Origin: Acidimicrobiia bacterium
Lineage (GTDB): Bacteria > Actinomycetota > Acidimicrobiia > Spongiisociales > JAHEDJ01
DNA: 17,670 nucleotides
Reading direction: 5' to 3'
Assembly: GCA_030598025.1 (NCBI GenBank)
Contig: JAUVQS010000016.1
Coordinates: forward strand, 1 to 17,670
The notes below the pieces were generated by a model. That model did not search any database, was not told the origin of the DNA, and saw only the letters and a list, made by a program, of their open reading frames with translations. The position numbers and the translations under genes were made by a program. This document shows positions 1-6,231 of the stretch, in pieces (position 1 is the stretch's first letter; each line of letters starts with the position of its first letter).

Positions 1-1
1 C

Positions 2-460
2 GTCCTCTACCTCTTCCTACTGGCCATGCTGCCGTTGATGGGCCTGGCGCTGTGGTGTTCCGGAAGGTACTGCGATATAGCAGAGATCATGGTTGGAGGG
101 TTCCTGGGTGCCGGAACCGCCATTGGAGGCGTTGCCGTCGAAATGTCGCACGGCGACTTCAGCTTTGGCCTCGTCTTGACCGTGATAGGGCTGATCATTC
201 TCGGCGCCGGCGGAATCGCGGCGCGCGATCAGATCGGGAAGTGGCCGCTTACTCTCCTCGATTGGCTCGTGCTCGTAGCGATACTCATAGCCGGAAGTGT
301 GCTCGCACTCGCTGTGTATCCCCTGTGGGTGTGGGGCTGGATCGGGCCGAGGATTCTGGCCGATGCGCTGGTTCTAGCGATCGGTTTCACCACCGTGTTA
401 GCCGCCCGCCGACTCTGGATCAGGCGCGGCAATCTCGAGAGTTTCCGACCCGCATCGTGA
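2..460 (+). CDS. Small multi-pass membrane protein, 5' end outside window
   Basis: The reading frame is already open at the left edge (it begins V-L-Y-L-F-L-L-A before the first ATG at 26), so the true start is probably upstream and only about 153 residues are visible. Hydrophobic stretches, numbered from the ATG at 26, lie at about 5-12, 22-38, 47-65, 77-102 and 113-127, separated by short charged loops; the protein ends in a basic R-R-L-W-I-R-R segment that should face the cytoplasm. I recognise no catalytic motif or named family. It ends 31 bases before glpK on the same strand. That spacing would allow co-transcription, but glpK has a possible promoter of its own. The function is unknown; a glycerol facilitator is unlikely because no NPA motif is visible. 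Confidence 0.65.
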   Translation, partial: VLYLFLLAMLPLMGLALWCSGRYCDIAEIMVGGFLGAGTAIGGVAVEMSHGDFSFGLVLTVIGLIILGAGGIAARDQIGKWPLTLLDWLVLVAILIAGSVLALAVYPLWVWGWIGPRILADALVLAIGFTTVLAARRLWIRRGNLESFRPAS

Positions 461-491
461 AAGTCTTGGCAGGTCGATATAGCCTGAGCCC

Positions 492-1988
492 ATGGCTGAT
501 TACATGGGCGCACTCGATTCAGGAACGACCAGCAGCCGGTTCATGGTCTTCGATCACGCCGGCAATGTGGTTTCGATCGACCAGAGGGAGCATCGTCAAA
601 TCTTCCCCCAACCCGGTTGGGTGGAACATGATCCGGTCGAAATTCGCGATCGGATGTTCGAGGTCATCAATGGGGCGCTGGCGAAGGCGGGTCTGGTGGC
701 AGCCGATCTGGCCGCGATCGGGATCACGAATCAGCGCGAGACCGCGGTTGTTTGGGATCGATCCACCGGCAGGCCGCTTCACAACGCCATCGTGTGGCAG
801 GACACCCGCACCGCTGACCTTGTAGCCGATTTGGGCGCCGATGAAGGGCAGGATCGGTTCCGGGAGAAGACCGGCCTGCCCCTTGCCACATACTTCGCCG
901 GCCCGAAAGTCACCTGGATGCTCGACAACGTTGAAGGTTTGCGTGAAGCCGCCGAGATGGGTCAAGCGCTTTTCGGCACCGTTGACTCGTGGATTATGTG
1001 GAACCTGACGGGTGGTGTCGACGGAGGGCTACACATCACCGATGTCACCAATGCCAGTCGAACGATGTTGATGGACCTCTCCACTCTGGATTGGGATGGC
1101 GAGTTGCTCAACGCAATGAGAATCCCGCGGGCGTTGCTGCCCGAGATCAGGCCGTCGTCCGAAGTCTATGGAACGGCGATAGCTCCGATCTCAGGCGTTC
1201 CGATATCCGGCATCCTGGGTGATCAGCAGGCCGCCCTCTTCGGTCAGACCTGTTTTCGCCCTGGACAGGCCAAGAACACCTACGGCACAGGTTGCTTCAT
1301 GCTCATGAACACGGGCACCAAGCAGGTGCCGTCGACCTCCGGGCTTCTCACCACCATCGGCTACCGAATAGGGGATCAGCCGACCGTCTACGCCCTCGAG
1401 GGTTCGATCGCGATCACAGGTGCTCTCGTGCAGTGGCTTCGCGACAATCTCGGCATTATTGAAACCTCGCGGGACGTCGAGACTCTGGCCGGCACCGTCG
1501 AAGACAACGGCGGGGTCTATTTTGTGCCTGCATTCAGCGGGCTGTTTGCCCCGCACTGGAGAAGCGATGCGAGAGGCGTCATTGTGGGATTGACCCGCTT
1601 TGCCACCAAAGCCCACCTGGCGCGCGCCGCTCTCGAGGCCACTGCCTTCCAAACTCGCGAGGTCCTCGATGCCATGCGCGCCGACAGCGGAGTCGAGCTG
1701 ACCAGTCTGAAGGTCGATGGCGGAATGGTCGTGAATGACATTCTCATGCAGTTCCAGGCGGACATTCTCGGAGTTCCGGTCGTTCGTCCGATTGTTGCCG
1801 AGACGACCGCGCTCGGGGCCGCCTACGCGGCCGGTTTGGCGGTCGGATTCTGGAATGGACTCGACGATCTCGAGGCGAACTGGGGCTCCGGTGGATCGTG
1901 GCAACCGCAGATGGCCGGGGATCGGCAGGAGGCGTTTCTGGCGGACTGGAAGAAGGCAGTTCAGCGAACCCTGAACTGGATCGACTGA
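492..1988 (+). CDS. glpK: Glycerol kinase
   Basis: It phosphorylates glycerol with ATP to sn-glycerol 3-phosphate in the cytoplasm, feeding glycolysis and phospholipid synthesis. At 498 residues it has the usual family length. It is a FGGY sugar kinase: the N-terminal phosphate loop (ALDSGTTSSRF, residues 7-17, with D9), the glycerol-contacting R82-E83 in TNQRET, the W102-Q103-D104 segment, the catalytic-base region LGDQQAALFGQ with D244, the KNTYGTGCF stretch (261-269), and the C-terminal VDGGMVVND adenine-side motif are all present. The start at 492 is the only one that gives the normal N-terminus. No Shine-Dalgarno precedes it, but TATAGC at 478-483 lies 8 bases upstream, so a leaderless mRNA is possible. 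No glpF or glpD is next to it. The pgsA-like gene downstream uses its product, which suggests, without proving, a lipid-precursor role. Confidence 0.98.
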   Translation: MADYMGALDSGTTSSRFMVFDHAGNVVSIDQREHRQIFPQPGWVEHDPVEIRDRMFEVINGALAKAGLVAADLAAIGITNQRETAVVWDRSTGRPLHNAIVWQDTRTADLVADLGADEGQDRFREKTGLPLATYFAGPKVTWMLDNVEGLREAAEMGQALFGTVDSWIMWNLTGGVDGGLHITDVTNASRTMLMDLSTLDWDGELLNAMRIPRALLPEIRPSSEVYGTAIAPISGVPISGILGDQQAALFGQTCFRPGQAKNTYGTGCFMLMNTGTKQVPSTSGLLTTIGYRIGDQPTVYALEGSIAITGALVQWLRDNLGIIETSRDVETLAGTVEDNGGVYFVPAFSGLFAPHWRSDARGVIVGLTRFATKAHLARAALEATAFQTREVLDAMRADSGVELTSLKVDGGMVVNDILMQFQADILGVPVVRPIVAETTALGAAYAAGLAVGFWNGLDDLEANWGSGGSWQPQMAGDRQEAFLADWKKAVQRTLNWID

Positions 1989-2090
1989 CTCAAAAGACGC
2001 CCAAGATACAAGCAGTTGGTCGGTATTTCGGACCCCGTCCCCGGCCTATGTCGATCACAGCGAGTAGCGCGCGGTAAGATCGAAGAATAG

Positions 2091-2097
2091 AAGGAGG
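2091..2097 (+). promoter_or_regulatory. Strong Shine-Dalgarno deciding the pgsA start
   Basis: AAGGAGG is a near-perfect anti-16S match. No ATG follows in the right frame. The TTG at 2109 lies 11 bases downstream, and an ATT at 2103 lies 5 bases downstream in the same frame. I chose TTG as the more usual start, giving an N-terminus of M-P-D-L-L-A-L-A-R. TAAGAT at 2075-2080 could be the -10 box of a promoter just upstream, but no convincing -35 is seen. Confidence 0.75.
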
Positions 2098-2108
2098 ACG
2101 CCATTTCG

Positions 2109-2651
2109 TTGCCGGACCTATTGGCCCTTGCCCGAATACTGATGGTGCCTATCGTCATGGCGCTGTTGACTTCGAGCCATGAGCACGCCCTCGGTCTGGC
2201 AGCCGCGCTCTTTGCGATAGCTGCCGCTACGGATTTCTTCGACGGCTACCTGGCCCGGCGCTGGGGAATCACCACCATCCTCGGGGCCTTTCTCGACTCA
2301 ACCGCAGACAAACTCCTGGTGTCTGGAAGCTTGATTGCGCTCGTGGCAATCGACCGTGCGTCGATCTGGCCGGTGCTCATCATCATCATGCGGGAGTTCA
2401 TTGTGATGGCGCTGCGGGGGATCACCGCGATAGAAGGCCACATGGTCCAGCCTTCCATCTGGGGCAAGATCAAGGCCAACGTTCAGTTCGGCGCCATCTT
2501 CTTCGCGATGCTGCGCTTCGCGGATCCCTGGGGCGCCCTGTACTTCGATGAGTGGCTGATGTGGCTGGCGGCCGCCGTGGCCGTTGCCTCCGGCTGGCAA
2601 TACGCATCTGGTTTCTGGCACGTCGTTCGGAAGGTCGACGCCAAAGCGTGA
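2109..2651 (+). CDS. pgsA: CDP-alcohol phosphatidyltransferase, probable CDP-diacylglycerol--glycerol-3-phosphate 3-phosphatidyltransferase
   Basis: An integral membrane enzyme that swaps CMP on CDP-diacylglycerol for glycerol 3-phosphate, giving phosphatidylglycerol phosphate, the precursor of phosphatidylglycerol and cardiolipin. The CDP-alcohol phosphatidyltransferase signature is complete: D42-x2-D45-G46-x2-A49-R50-x8-G59-x3-D63-x3-D67, whose aspartates bind the metal and substrate. The length (180 residues), the N-terminal PDLLALARI segment and several hydrophobic helices fit bacterial PgsA. Other family members (phosphatidylinositol phosphate synthase, cardiolipin synthase) share the signature, so the acceptor alcohol is inferred. 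The start is TTG behind a strong Shine-Dalgarno. The stop TGA overlaps the GTG start of the SDR gene by four bases (GTGA), so the two are very likely translationally coupled. Confidence 0.9.
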   Translation: MPDLLALARILMVPIVMALLTSSHEHALGLAAALFAIAAATDFFDGYLARRWGITTILGAFLDSTADKLLVSGSLIALVAIDRASIWPVLIIIMREFIVMALRGITAIEGHMVQPSIWGKIKANVQFGAIFFAMLRFADPWGALYFDEWLMWLAAAVAVASGWQYASGFWHVVRKVDAKA

Positions 2652-3628
2652 CCCTGTTCATTACCGGCGGCACCGGAGTCGTCGGACGGGCGCTGCTCAC
2701 CCGACTCATCACCGACGGCCATGCAGTGCGGGCTCTCGCCCGGTCGCCCGGCGCCGCCTCTGCCATCAGGGGCCTGGGAGGGGAACCGGTCGCAGGAGAC
2801 ATCGGCGACGTTCCCTCTCTCGTGGCCGGTATGAAGGGGACTCGCGCGGTTTTCCATGTGGCGGGCGTCAACGAGATGTGTCTCACTGATCCATCTCCGA
2901 TGTATCGAGCCAACGTCGATGGGACTCGCAATGTCGTTCGCGCCGCCAATGTTGCCGGGGTAGAACGTCTCGTGTATACGTCGTCGGCGGTTGTGCTCGG
3001 TGAGCGCAAGGGAGAAGTGGGCAGCGAGATGGTCGAACATCGCGGGTTCGTGCTTTCTCACTACGAACGATCGAAGACACTGGCCGAGCAGGTGGTGTTT
3101 GCCGAGGCGGGGGACGTCGAGGTGGTCGCGGTAAACCCGTCATCTGTACAGGGACCGGGCCGGGTAACCGGCACGGGAAAGCTGCTTCTCGACCTGCTCA
3201 ATGGTGCCCTACCAGTGATGATCGACGTGAACGTCAGCATCGTCGACATCGATGACTGTGCTCAGGGCCACGTTCTCGCCTGGGAACAGGGTGTACCGGG
3301 CAACCGGTATGTACTCAGCGGGTTCACAATGACGACACGGGAGGCTGTGTTGCTTCTCGGGCGGGTTGCCGACCGCGAGATCTCGGTCCGATTCGTTCCG
3401 GCGGCGGCCGCGCTGGCTGGAGGGGGAGTTGCCGAGATCGGATACCGGATGCGAGGGAAGCAACCGCGCGTCTGCCGTGAGATGGTGCGAGTGCTGCGCC
3501 ATGGACATGCCTATGACGGAACGCGAGCAACCCGTGAGCTTGGTCTCGAGTACCGGCCCGCCCCCGATACGGTTCGCCGGACCGTTGAGTGGTTTCGATC
3601 AGAGGGTTTGCTCCGCTCGGGGGCCTGA
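2648..3628 (+). CDS. Extended-SDR NAD(P)-dependent epimerase/dehydratase/reductase
   Basis: 326 residues in the extended short-chain dehydrogenase fold, probably cytoplasmic. The N-terminal nucleotide-binding motif TGGTGVVG (residues 6-13, G7-x2-G10-x2-G13) and the catalytic TSS (111-113) and Y139-x3-K143 are intact. The stretch around 86-110 (YRANVDGTRNVVRAA, then a GVERLVYTSS-type segment) resembles dihydroflavonol-reductase, 3-beta-hydroxysteroid-dehydrogenase and HpnA-like sugar-epimerase members, so the substrate cannot be fixed. I place the start at the GTG overlapping the pgsA stop (GTGA): it puts the Rossmann motif at residue 6 as usual, whereas the longer frame back to 2552 would add a basic tail lying inside pgsA. 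Coupling to pgsA suggests a lipid or isoprenoid-lipid substrate, which is inference only. The thioesterase gene follows after 34 bases. Confidence 0.87.
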   Translation: MTLFITGGTGVVGRALLTRLITDGHAVRALARSPGAASAIRGLGGEPVAGDIGDVPSLVAGMKGTRAVFHVAGVNEMCLTDPSPMYRANVDGTRNVVRAANVAGVERLVYTSSAVVLGERKGEVGSEMVEHRGFVLSHYERSKTLAEQVVFAEAGDVEVVAVNPSSVQGPGRVTGTGKLLLDLLNGALPVMIDVNVSIVDIDDCAQGHVLAWEQGVPGNRYVLSGFTMTTREAVLLLGRVADREISVRFVPAAAALAGGGVAEIGYRMRGKQPRVCREMVRVLRHGHAYDGTRATRELGLEYRPAPDTVRRTVEWFRSEGLLRSGA

Positions 3629-3662
3629 ACCCGTAAGTCCGGCGGCGCTACCCTCCGTTCGC

Positions 3663-4082
3663 GTGGCGGCGACACCTGGTGAGATCCAAAGATTCCTCGT
3701 AGAGCAGTTTCCGGCCGCGTCGACCGTTGAGTGTGTTGAGGTCGGCAGCCGGCACGCGGTGGCGCGCTGGATCTACGAGCCTTCCGGGCTCAGGCCCGGA
3801 AACCTGATCTCGGGACCGACGCAGTTCATGCTCGCCGACACGGCCTTGTATTTCGCGGTGTTCGGCGCGATCGGTATCGAACCGATGGCGGTCACAGCCG
3901 ACCTGGCCATTCGATTCCTCCGACCGGCTTCGGGCGACGACCTGTTCGCCCGGGCCGATTTGCTTCACGTCGGGACGGCGCGTGTCTACGGAGAGGTCGA
4001 TCTCTGGGTGGACGGGGACGCCGAGCGTCGCGTCTCGCATGCAACAGGAACATACTCACTCCCGCCGGCAATAAGGACTTGA
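3663..4082 (+). CDS. PaaI-like hotdog-fold thioesterase
   Basis: 139 residues with the outline of the PaaI/YbgC-type hotdog fold: an N-terminal helix, a central GPTQFMLADTALYFAVFG helix (residues 51-68, with D59 near the place of the PaaI acidic active-site residue), then beta strands around 76-88 (AVTADLAIRFLRP), 91-103 and 105-131. Members hydrolyse acyl-CoA thioesters in the cytoplasm, usually as tetramers; the acyl group here is unknown. I use the GTG at 3663. The open frame runs back to 3366, but that extension is basic, lies within the SDR gene and shows no hotdog features. No clear Shine-Dalgarno precedes 3663. It is the last gene of the pgsA-SDR-thioesterase run, and its TGA stop (4080-4082) lies inside the -35 box of the next gene's promoter. 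Confidence 0.8.
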   Translation: MAATPGEIQRFLVEQFPAASTVECVEVGSRHAVARWIYEPSGLRPGNLISGPTQFMLADTALYFAVFGAIGIEPMAVTADLAIRFLRPASGDDLFARADLLHVGTARVYGEVDLWVDGDAERRVSHATGTYSLPPAIRT

Positions 4083-4109
4083 CCCTCACGTAACGTCAGG
4101 GTCTAGATT
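4079..4109 (+). promoter_or_regulatory. MerR-type promoter/operator of the tipA-like gene
   Basis: TTGACC (4079-4084) and TAGATT (4104-4109) form -35 and -10 boxes separated by 19 bases, the overlong spacing typical of MerR-family promoters, which the regulator untwists to activate. The spacer region is filled by a dyad: arms 4081-4091 and 4093-4103 (GACCCT...AGGGTC at the ends) match at 10 of 11 positions around a central A at 4092. The predicted +1 falls at about 4116-4117, on the A of the ATG, so the mRNA should be leaderless. The most likely regulator is the gene it drives (autoactivation). Confidence 0.85.
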
Positions 4110-4116
4110 GACCCGT

Positions 4117-4875
4117 ATGACCTACTCAGTGAGTGAGGTGGCCGGAGTCACCGGGATTACAGTGCGGACTCTGCACCACTACGACGAGATCGGCGTACTC
4201 CATCCATCCGGTCGCAGTCGGGCCGGCTACCGGCGCTACGACGATGATGATCTCGATCGACTCCATGAGATCCTCCTATTTCGGGAACTCGGCTTCGGTC
4301 TGGAAGACATCCGGCGGTCTTTGGCCGATCCGAGCCTCGATCGCCGGGAGATCCTGCTTAGGCAACGCGGTCTCGTGAGTGATCATGCGGATCGTTTCCG
4401 GAAAATGGTGAGCGCCATCGATCGGGCACTCGACGCAATCGATGAAGGGACAACGATGAACAAGGAAGAGATGTTCAAGGTCTTTGGAGACCACGATCCG
4501 ACCGAATTCGAGGAAGAAGCCAAGGAGCGCTGGGGCGACACAGATTTGTACGAAGAATCGCAACGCCGGACGAAGACCTACGGCAAGGATCAGTGGAAAG
4601 AGGCGGGCGCTGAAGGTCAGGCGATCGGCGAGGAGTTTGCCGAGTTGATGGCAACCGGGGCAGAGGCAACGGGTGACGCGGCGATAGACCTCGCCGAGCA
4701 GCACCGCCGGCACATCTCGAGATGGTTCTACCCCTGTTCGTACGAGGTTCACACGGGTCTCGGTGAGATGTACGTCGCCGACGTTCGCTTCACGAAGTAC
4801 TGGGACGACTTCCGCCCCGGTTTGGCGCCGTTCGTCCGGGATGCGATCGGGGCGAATGCGAATAGGGCCGATTGA
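4117..4875 (+). CDS. MerR-family regulator with TipAS effector-binding domain (TipAL type)
   Basis: 252 residues, close to Streptomyces TipAL (253). Residues 1-70 are the MerR winged helix (YSVSEVAGVTGITVRTLHHYDEIG pattern, then GYRRYDDDDLDRL); about 75-110 form the dimerisation helix; from 114 on is a TipAS domain, recognisable by the HRRHISRWFYPCSYEVHTGL and GEMYVADVRFTKYWD segments, which in TipA binds bulky peptide antibiotics and other drugs. I chose ATG 4117 over the in-frame TTG at 4108 because the TTG lies in the -10 box and ATG sits at the predicted +1. It is cytoplasmic, and probably autoregulated through the 19-bp-spacer promoter. Its other targets are not obvious; the CNNM gene downstream has no matching operator. 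Confidence 0.95.
   Translation: MTYSVSEVAGVTGITVRTLHHYDEIGVLHPSGRSRAGYRRYDDDDLDRLHEILLFRELGFGLEDIRRSLADPSLDRREILLRQRGLVSDHADRFRKMVSAIDRALDAIDEGTTMNKEEMFKVFGDHDPTEFEEEAKERWGDTDLYEESQRRTKTYGKDQWKEAGAEGQAIGEEFAELMATGAEATGDAAIDLAEQHRRHISRWFYPCSYEVHTGLGEMYVADVRFTKYWDDFRPGLAPFVRDAIGANANRAD
4456..4875 (+). other. Possible internal start giving a short TipAS-like protein
   Basis: The in-frame ATG at 4456 (codon 114) lies exactly at the junction between the dimerisation helix and the effector domain, and a purine-rich GAAGGGA (4444-4450) precedes it by 5 bases. It would give a free drug-binding domain of 139 residues. Streptomyces tipA makes a 144-residue TipAS from an equivalent internal start, so the arrangement seems conserved. 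Translation here is inferred. Confidence 0.5.
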
Positions 4876-4897
4876 CGGCCCTCCCGGACTCTTCCGC

Positions 4898-4933
4898 GCA
4901 GTGCTATGTATCACTGGTAGTACATAGCACTGC
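4898..4933. repeat. Perfect 13-bp inverted repeat between tipA-like and CNNM genes
   Basis: Arms GCAGTGCTATGTA (4898-4910) and TACATAGCACTGC (4921-4933) are perfect complements around a 10-base centre. The arms are AT-richer than their surroundings and no T-run follows on either strand, which argues for a regulator's operator upstream of the CNNM gene; ATGTA...TACAT halves are seen in several winged-helix operators. A U-less terminator for the regulator gene, whose stop is 22 bases upstream, is the main alternative. Confidence 0.8.
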
Positions 4934-4966
4934 TCAGAAAGTTGAGATGCGTGGTTGACTGGGGGT

Positions 4967-6205
4967 ATGTCTATCGGTGACGACGTCTGGCTGATCGCTC
5001 TCCTCGCCCTCGCCTTCGCGTTCTCGATGGTTTTGGCCGCCGGTGAGGCCTCGCTCTTGCGGGTTTCTCCTATCAGGGCCGCTTCGCTGGCCTCGGCCGG
5101 CGATAGGCAGGCCATGCGGATGGCGGCCTTGCTTGAAGACCTGCCACGGGTGCTCAACTCGGTGTTGTTCGCCGCACTGCTGAGCCAGATCGGGGCAGCC
5201 ACCATCACCGGGGTCCTGTCCCAACGCTGGTTCGGCAGTCTCGGTGTCACCGCCGCTTCGGTGGGGTTGACCTTCCTGTTATTCGTATATGCCGAGGCGA
5301 TTCCCAAGACGTTTGCCGTGCGCCACCCGGATCGCGTCGCTCTTCGACTGGCCACCGGTCTTGCACGACTCGAGATGGCATTGCGCCCGGTCGTTGGAGT
5401 CCTCATCTGGTTCGCCGACATTCAGATGCCGGGCAAAGGCATTACGACGTCTCCGACCGTCACCGAAGATGAACTCCGACGGCTGGCGTCTTCGGCAGCC
5501 ACAGAGGGTGAAATCACGCCTGAAGACCTCGCGTTAATTGAGCGAGCCTTCCGCATCGGTGATCGTCGGGTCGATGACATCATGGTGCCGAGGGCAGACA
5601 TCGTCGCGGTGTCGACCGACGCGACGGTGGAACTCGCCCTGGCCACGGCGCTCAGCTCCGGTCACCGCCGCCTTCCCGTCTACGAGAACACCCCGGACAA
5701 CATCGTTTCGATGGTGCGACTGCGCGATCTCATGCTCATCCCCGAGCCGAGACGCGAACTCCTGTCAGTTGGCGCTCTGGCAGTCGATCCGCTGGTGGTG
5801 CCCGGCTCCAAGCGAGTGCTTGATCTGTTGCGCGAAATGCAGCTGACCCGGGTTCATCTGGCGGTGATCGTCGATGAATACGGTGGAACTGCCGGGATGG
5901 CCACGGTCGAAGACATCGCAGAAGAACTGCTCGGATCGATGAGCGAGGCACCCGAGGCGGTTCCGATCGCCATGATCGAGGAAGGCCACTGGTCGGTCGA
6001 CGCAGCCCTTCCGATCGAGGATTTGTCGGACGCCCTGGAGGTCGATCTGCCGGAAGGTGAGTGGAACACAGTGGCCGGGCTCGTGTTCACGCTGGCCGGA
6101 CGGGTACCAACGGTGGGTGACGAGGTGAGCGTGTCCGGTCACGTGTTGCGGGTAGTTGCCACGAGGCGCAGGCGTATCACCCGGGTCGAAGTGACCCGCC
6201 TCTAA
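4967..6205 (+). CDS. CNNM/CorC-family membrane protein (DUF21-CBS-CBS-CorC_HlyC)
   Basis: 412 residues with the full hemolysin-C-like layout: an N-terminal DUF21 transmembrane domain (about 1-150, helices near 8-26, 64-84, 92-112 and 136-150, with the PKTFAVRHPD connector at 113-122); a CBS pair (about 200-325, beginning DDIMVPRADIVAV and including the IVDEYGGTAGMATVEDI stretch); and a C-terminal CorC_HlyC domain (about 335-410). Relatives are magnesium/divalent-cation exporters or transport regulators, with the CBS pair binding nucleotide. Despite older names, haemolysin activity is not implied. I prefer ATG 4967; an in-frame TTG at 4955 would add four residues. Ribosome-site evidence is weak (a run of G at 4961-4965). 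It converges on the ABC genes with a 26-base gap, and the 4898-4933 dyad lies in its upstream region. Confidence 0.95.
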   Translation: MSIGDDVWLIALLALAFAFSMVLAAGEASLLRVSPIRAASLASAGDRQAMRMAALLEDLPRVLNSVLFAALLSQIGAATITGVLSQRWFGSLGVTAASVGLTFLLFVYAEAIPKTFAVRHPDRVALRLATGLARLEMALRPVVGVLIWFADIQMPGKGITTSPTVTEDELRRLASSAATEGEITPEDLALIERAFRIGDRRVDDIMVPRADIVAVSTDATVELALATALSSGHRRLPVYENTPDNIVSMVRLRDLMLIPEPRRELLSVGALAVDPLVVPGSKRVLDLLREMQLTRVHLAVIVDEYGGTAGMATVEDIAEELLGSMSEAPEAVPIAMIEEGHWSVDAALPIEDLSDALEVDLPEGEWNTVAGLVFTLAGRVPTVGDEVSVSGHVLRVVATRRRRITRVEVTRL

Positions 6206-6231
6206 TCAGACGACCGGCAAGAACCTTCGCT

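Noticed and set aside
52..825. 257-residue plus-strand frame overlapping the membrane protein and glpK
   Set aside because: It overlaps both in another frame, is arginine-rich and has no motif.
2019..2040. Possible terminator hairpin after glpK (GGTC...GACC)
   Set aside because: Only about four base pairs form and there is no T-run.
2552..2647. Upstream extension of the SDR gene to an ATG at 2552
   Set aside because: The added 32 residues are basic, lie inside pgsA and push the Rossmann motif away from the N-terminus; the GTG overlapping the pgsA stop fits better.
3366..3662. Upstream extension of the thioesterase frame
   Set aside because: It lies mostly within the SDR gene and reads as a low-complexity basic sequence; the hotdog domain begins after 3663.
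4276..5421. 381-residue minus-strand frame across the tipA-like gene and CNNM start
   Set aside because: It spans two well-supported genes and the intergenic dyad, and shows no recognisable family pattern.
4967..6205. Haemolysin/virulence role for the CNNM-family protein
   Set aside because: The HlyC-like name is historical; DUF21-CBS-CorC proteins are tied to divalent-cation transport.
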